Source: Candidatus Thorarchaeota archaeon (GTDB taxonomy: Archaea > Asgardarchaeota > Thorarchaeia > Thorarchaeales > Thorarchaeaceae). From it: a stretch of 17,677 nt of DNA. Under the pieces are notes generated by a model. The model was not told where the DNA came from. It saw only the letters and a list, made by a program, of their open reading frames with translations, and searched no databases. The stretch is taken from assembly GCA_030638785.1 (NCBI GenBank), contig DAOWDY010000143.1, positions 1-17,677 on the forward strand, given 5' to 3'. The position numbers were made by a program, and so were the translations under genes. Below, one piece after another: positions 16,032 through 17,677 of this stretch (position 1 is its first letter; each line of letters starts with the position of its first letter).

Positions 16032-16041
16032 TTTACGTAGT

Positions 16042-17677
16042 GTGACACAACTACAGATTCCATTCCTAGATGATTCCCTTGGGCAGCTGATTCTGGCACT
16101 AGGTCTAGCTCTCTTGATTATTGGAGGATACATCCGATGGAGTATTCGAAGAAGAAACCAGCTCATTGAGGAGATAGAGCATATTCTCTTCTCTAAGATT
16201 TCGCTCTCTCTTACCGAGCTCATTGAATACACTGGCGCAGATTGGCTTGATACAAAATCACTTCTTGGGCTGGTTGTTCGGAGTAAACAAGCGATTCTAA
16301 GCTTCTCGAAAACTTCTGTTGTATCAGCTCCACTTCTTAGTACAAAACTAAAGGAATCTCTAGTCACCAACTCAATCATTCGTGTTGATAAGGAGGCGAT
16401 ACGCTGGGATGTTGCACCTTCAGAGATCGGTCGACTTGTTGATGAAGTCAGCGAACAACAAGGACTAGACGTACTCCTTACAGCAAACGGTGATTACCTT
16501 TTTGTGCCAAATCTAAAAGAGAGGATTCGTGATTCTCTAGAACTACAAGGACGAGTAGATATCCTATCTGAGGCACAACGACTTCATGTTGATGTTGATG
16601 AATTAGTAAGGTTGGTCAAGACATGGGGATTGTATGTCTGGCAATCCTCAGAGGGTTTAATGTACTCCGTTCGATGGCTCCTAGCAACTTTAGAACGTAG
16701 TGTTGGAAAACGTGGATTCTTGGACATTGAAATCGAATCAGAGCGACTTGATCTTCCTGAGGAAGATATCCTAACCGTTGTTCGTTTATACAAATGGGAC
16801 TTCATTGAATCTGGCGAGGGAAATCTATACCCCGCTCACATTCTGCAAGAACGTCTGTTGGTTAGGCTTGAACAGCTAGGATTTCTAGATTTGAAGGAGG
16901 AGTCAATGAATCTCAAGATTTCTGTTGAAAAACTGACCCAAATCTTGAAGCAGTCGGGACTCACTTTAGTGACAACAGATGATGGTTCCCTGATGACACT
17001 CGACCAATTGAGGTCTCAATTACTAGATGATGTCGAACTGGCAGGAATTCTACCCCCCCAAGAAGTAGCCAAGAGAATAGGCATTGATGTTGGTCTTGCA
17101 GAGAAGGTCCTGAGAAATCATCCCGGTATTAGAAAGACAATAGATGGACGGTATATATCATATCGAGCTATGCGAAGCTGGATACTTGACGACGTTCAGA
17201 GAACCGGTAGAGTTGATTCTACTGAATTCAAAAAACAGTGGACCATCAATAGGGTAGAATTAGCAGCTGTTCTGAAACGGTTTGGTCTCCGAGTGATTAT
17301 GACAAAGTCTGGAAACTATCTGTCGGTATCCTGGGTTCGACGTCAAGTAAGGGATACGTTGGATGCAGGTGGACTCATTGAACCAAATGTAATAGCAAAG
17401 GAACATAATACAGATGTGGGAGTTATAGATGCCATTATCGCTGGGATTGAAACCGACACAGTCCTTGACAATGATGGTAAAATGGTTTCACGAGCAGCCC
17501 TCTTCAAAGAACTTGAGAGTCTTCTTCATCAAGGAGGTCAGCTCGACCCAGAAGGTATGGCATCTGAACATGGTTTTGATATCGCAGACATTGAGCGACC
17601 CATCCACCCTCTGACACCTGTAGCCTTTCTTTCCTATTCTGAAGTACTTGTCAGTAAAACTTGGTTGCTTAAGCCGG
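16042..17677 (+). CDS. Membrane-anchored tandem winged-helix-like repeat protein, UFL1-like (3' end outside window)
   Basis: The 545 visible residues begin with one membrane helix (about 14-31) followed by a basic stop (RWSIRRR). The rest is a tandem array. Two looser units cover about 36-151. From residue 152 on, units start at about 152, 207, 262, 317, 371, 426 and 481, a nearly exact 55-residue period. Each has a hydrophobic strand, a helix with L-x-x-x-L spacing, a turn G-x-(L/V)-(D/E), a second and third helix, and a closing G/D-x-x-hairpin, as in a winged helix. The unit at 152 (RIRDSLELQGRVDI, then HVDVDEL) reads closely like the start of human UFL1 (EMRDELHVRGGRVNI, INVDLIHI). UFL1 is the E3-like scaffold of the UFM1 pathway, held at the ER by DDRGK1, whose N-terminal helix this protein's anchor recalls. 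UFL1-type domains are reported in Asgard archaea. No ubiquitin-like protein, E1 or E2 is visible here. It follows the ATPase gene by 19 nt. Confidence 0.7.
   Translation, partial: MTQLQIPFLDDSLGQLILALGLALLIIGGYIRWSIRRRNQLIEEIEHILFSKISLSLTELIEYTGADWLDTKSLLGLVVRSKQAILSFSKTSVVSAPLLSTKLKESLVTNSIIRVDKEAIRWDVAPSEIGRLVDEVSEQQGLDVLLTANGDYLFVPNLKERIRDSLELQGRVDILSEAQRLHVDVDELVRLVKTWGLYVWQSSEGLMYSVRWLLATLERSVGKRGFLDIEIESERLDLPEEDILTVVRLYKWDFIESGEGNLYPAHILQERLLVRLEQLGFLDLKEESMNLKISVEKLTQILKQSGLTLVTTDDGSLMTLDQLRSQLLDDVELAGILPPQEVAKRIGIDVGLAEKVLRNHPGIRKTIDGRYISYRAMRSWILDDVQRTGRVDSTEFKKQWTINRVELAAVLKRFGLRVIMTKSGNYLSVSWVRRQVRDTLDAGGLIEPNVIAKEHNTDVGVIDAIIAGIETDTVLDNDGKMVSRAALFKELESLLHQGGQLDPEGMASEHGFDIADIERPIHPLTPVAFLSYSEVLVSKTWLLKP

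Noticed and set aside
15311..16379. Minus-strand open frames opposite the ATPase and UFL1-like genes
   Set aside because: They lie fully antisense to genes with strong family or repeat evidence and have low-complexity, Ser/Arg-rich translations typical of shadow frames.

Overview
The window looks like chromosomal DNA from an archaeon, and an Asgard archaeon is the best guess. This is inference: no rRNA or other phylogenetic marker is present. Supporting signs are moderate GC, frequent TTG and GTG starts, short Shine-Dalgarno motifs, TPR proteins, PHP-type histidinol phosphatase, and two proteins whose architecture recalls eukaryotic proteins (a site-1-protease-like subtilase and a UFL1-like tandem winged-helix protein).

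Layout. Positions 2-307 hold the C-terminal end of an unrecognised plus-strand protein, converging on a minus-strand block. That block, read from 5493 down to 360, contains a small cysteine-rich protein, an isopropylmalate/homoisocitrate-type dehydrogenase, the large and small subunits of a 3-isopropylmalate dehydratase-type isomerase, and a large four-helix membrane protein with a big external domain. The first four are packed with 10-nt, 0-nt and 1-nt junctions and form a clear branched-chain or 2-oxoacid elongation operon. The dehydratase isomerises a 2- or 3-hydroxy acid and the dehydrogenase oxidatively decarboxylates it. No 2-isopropylmalate synthase lies in the window. A fumarylacetoacetate hydrolase-family enzyme diverges from this operon at 5557-6459.

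From 10053 down to 6522, all on the minus strand, are a TTG-started MFS transporter, a PHP-type histidinol phosphatase, a five-repeat TPR protein and a small membrane-anchored TPR protein. Positions 10054-10546 are a 493-nt stretch without a convincing gene. It carries two tandem copies of a 30-nt inverted-repeat unit, a GC-rich hairpin, AT-rich palindromes, and one copy of a 29-nt repeat. The second copy of that repeat overlaps the 3' end of the subtilase gene, so the two copies bracket an orphan 99-aa ORF (10547-10846).

From 12870 down to 10891 lies a membrane-anchored S8 protease with a C-terminal region laid out like eukaryotic MBTPS1 (site-1 protease). Divergent from it, on the plus strand, is a P2-type cation ATPase with unusual residues at the usual ion-binding positions. 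Nineteen nucleotides after it begins a membrane-anchored protein built from 55-residue tandem winged-helix-like repeats, which runs off the window end. This last protein, resembling UFL1 combined with a DDRGK1-like N-terminal anchor, and the site-1-protease-like subtilase are the most interesting items here.
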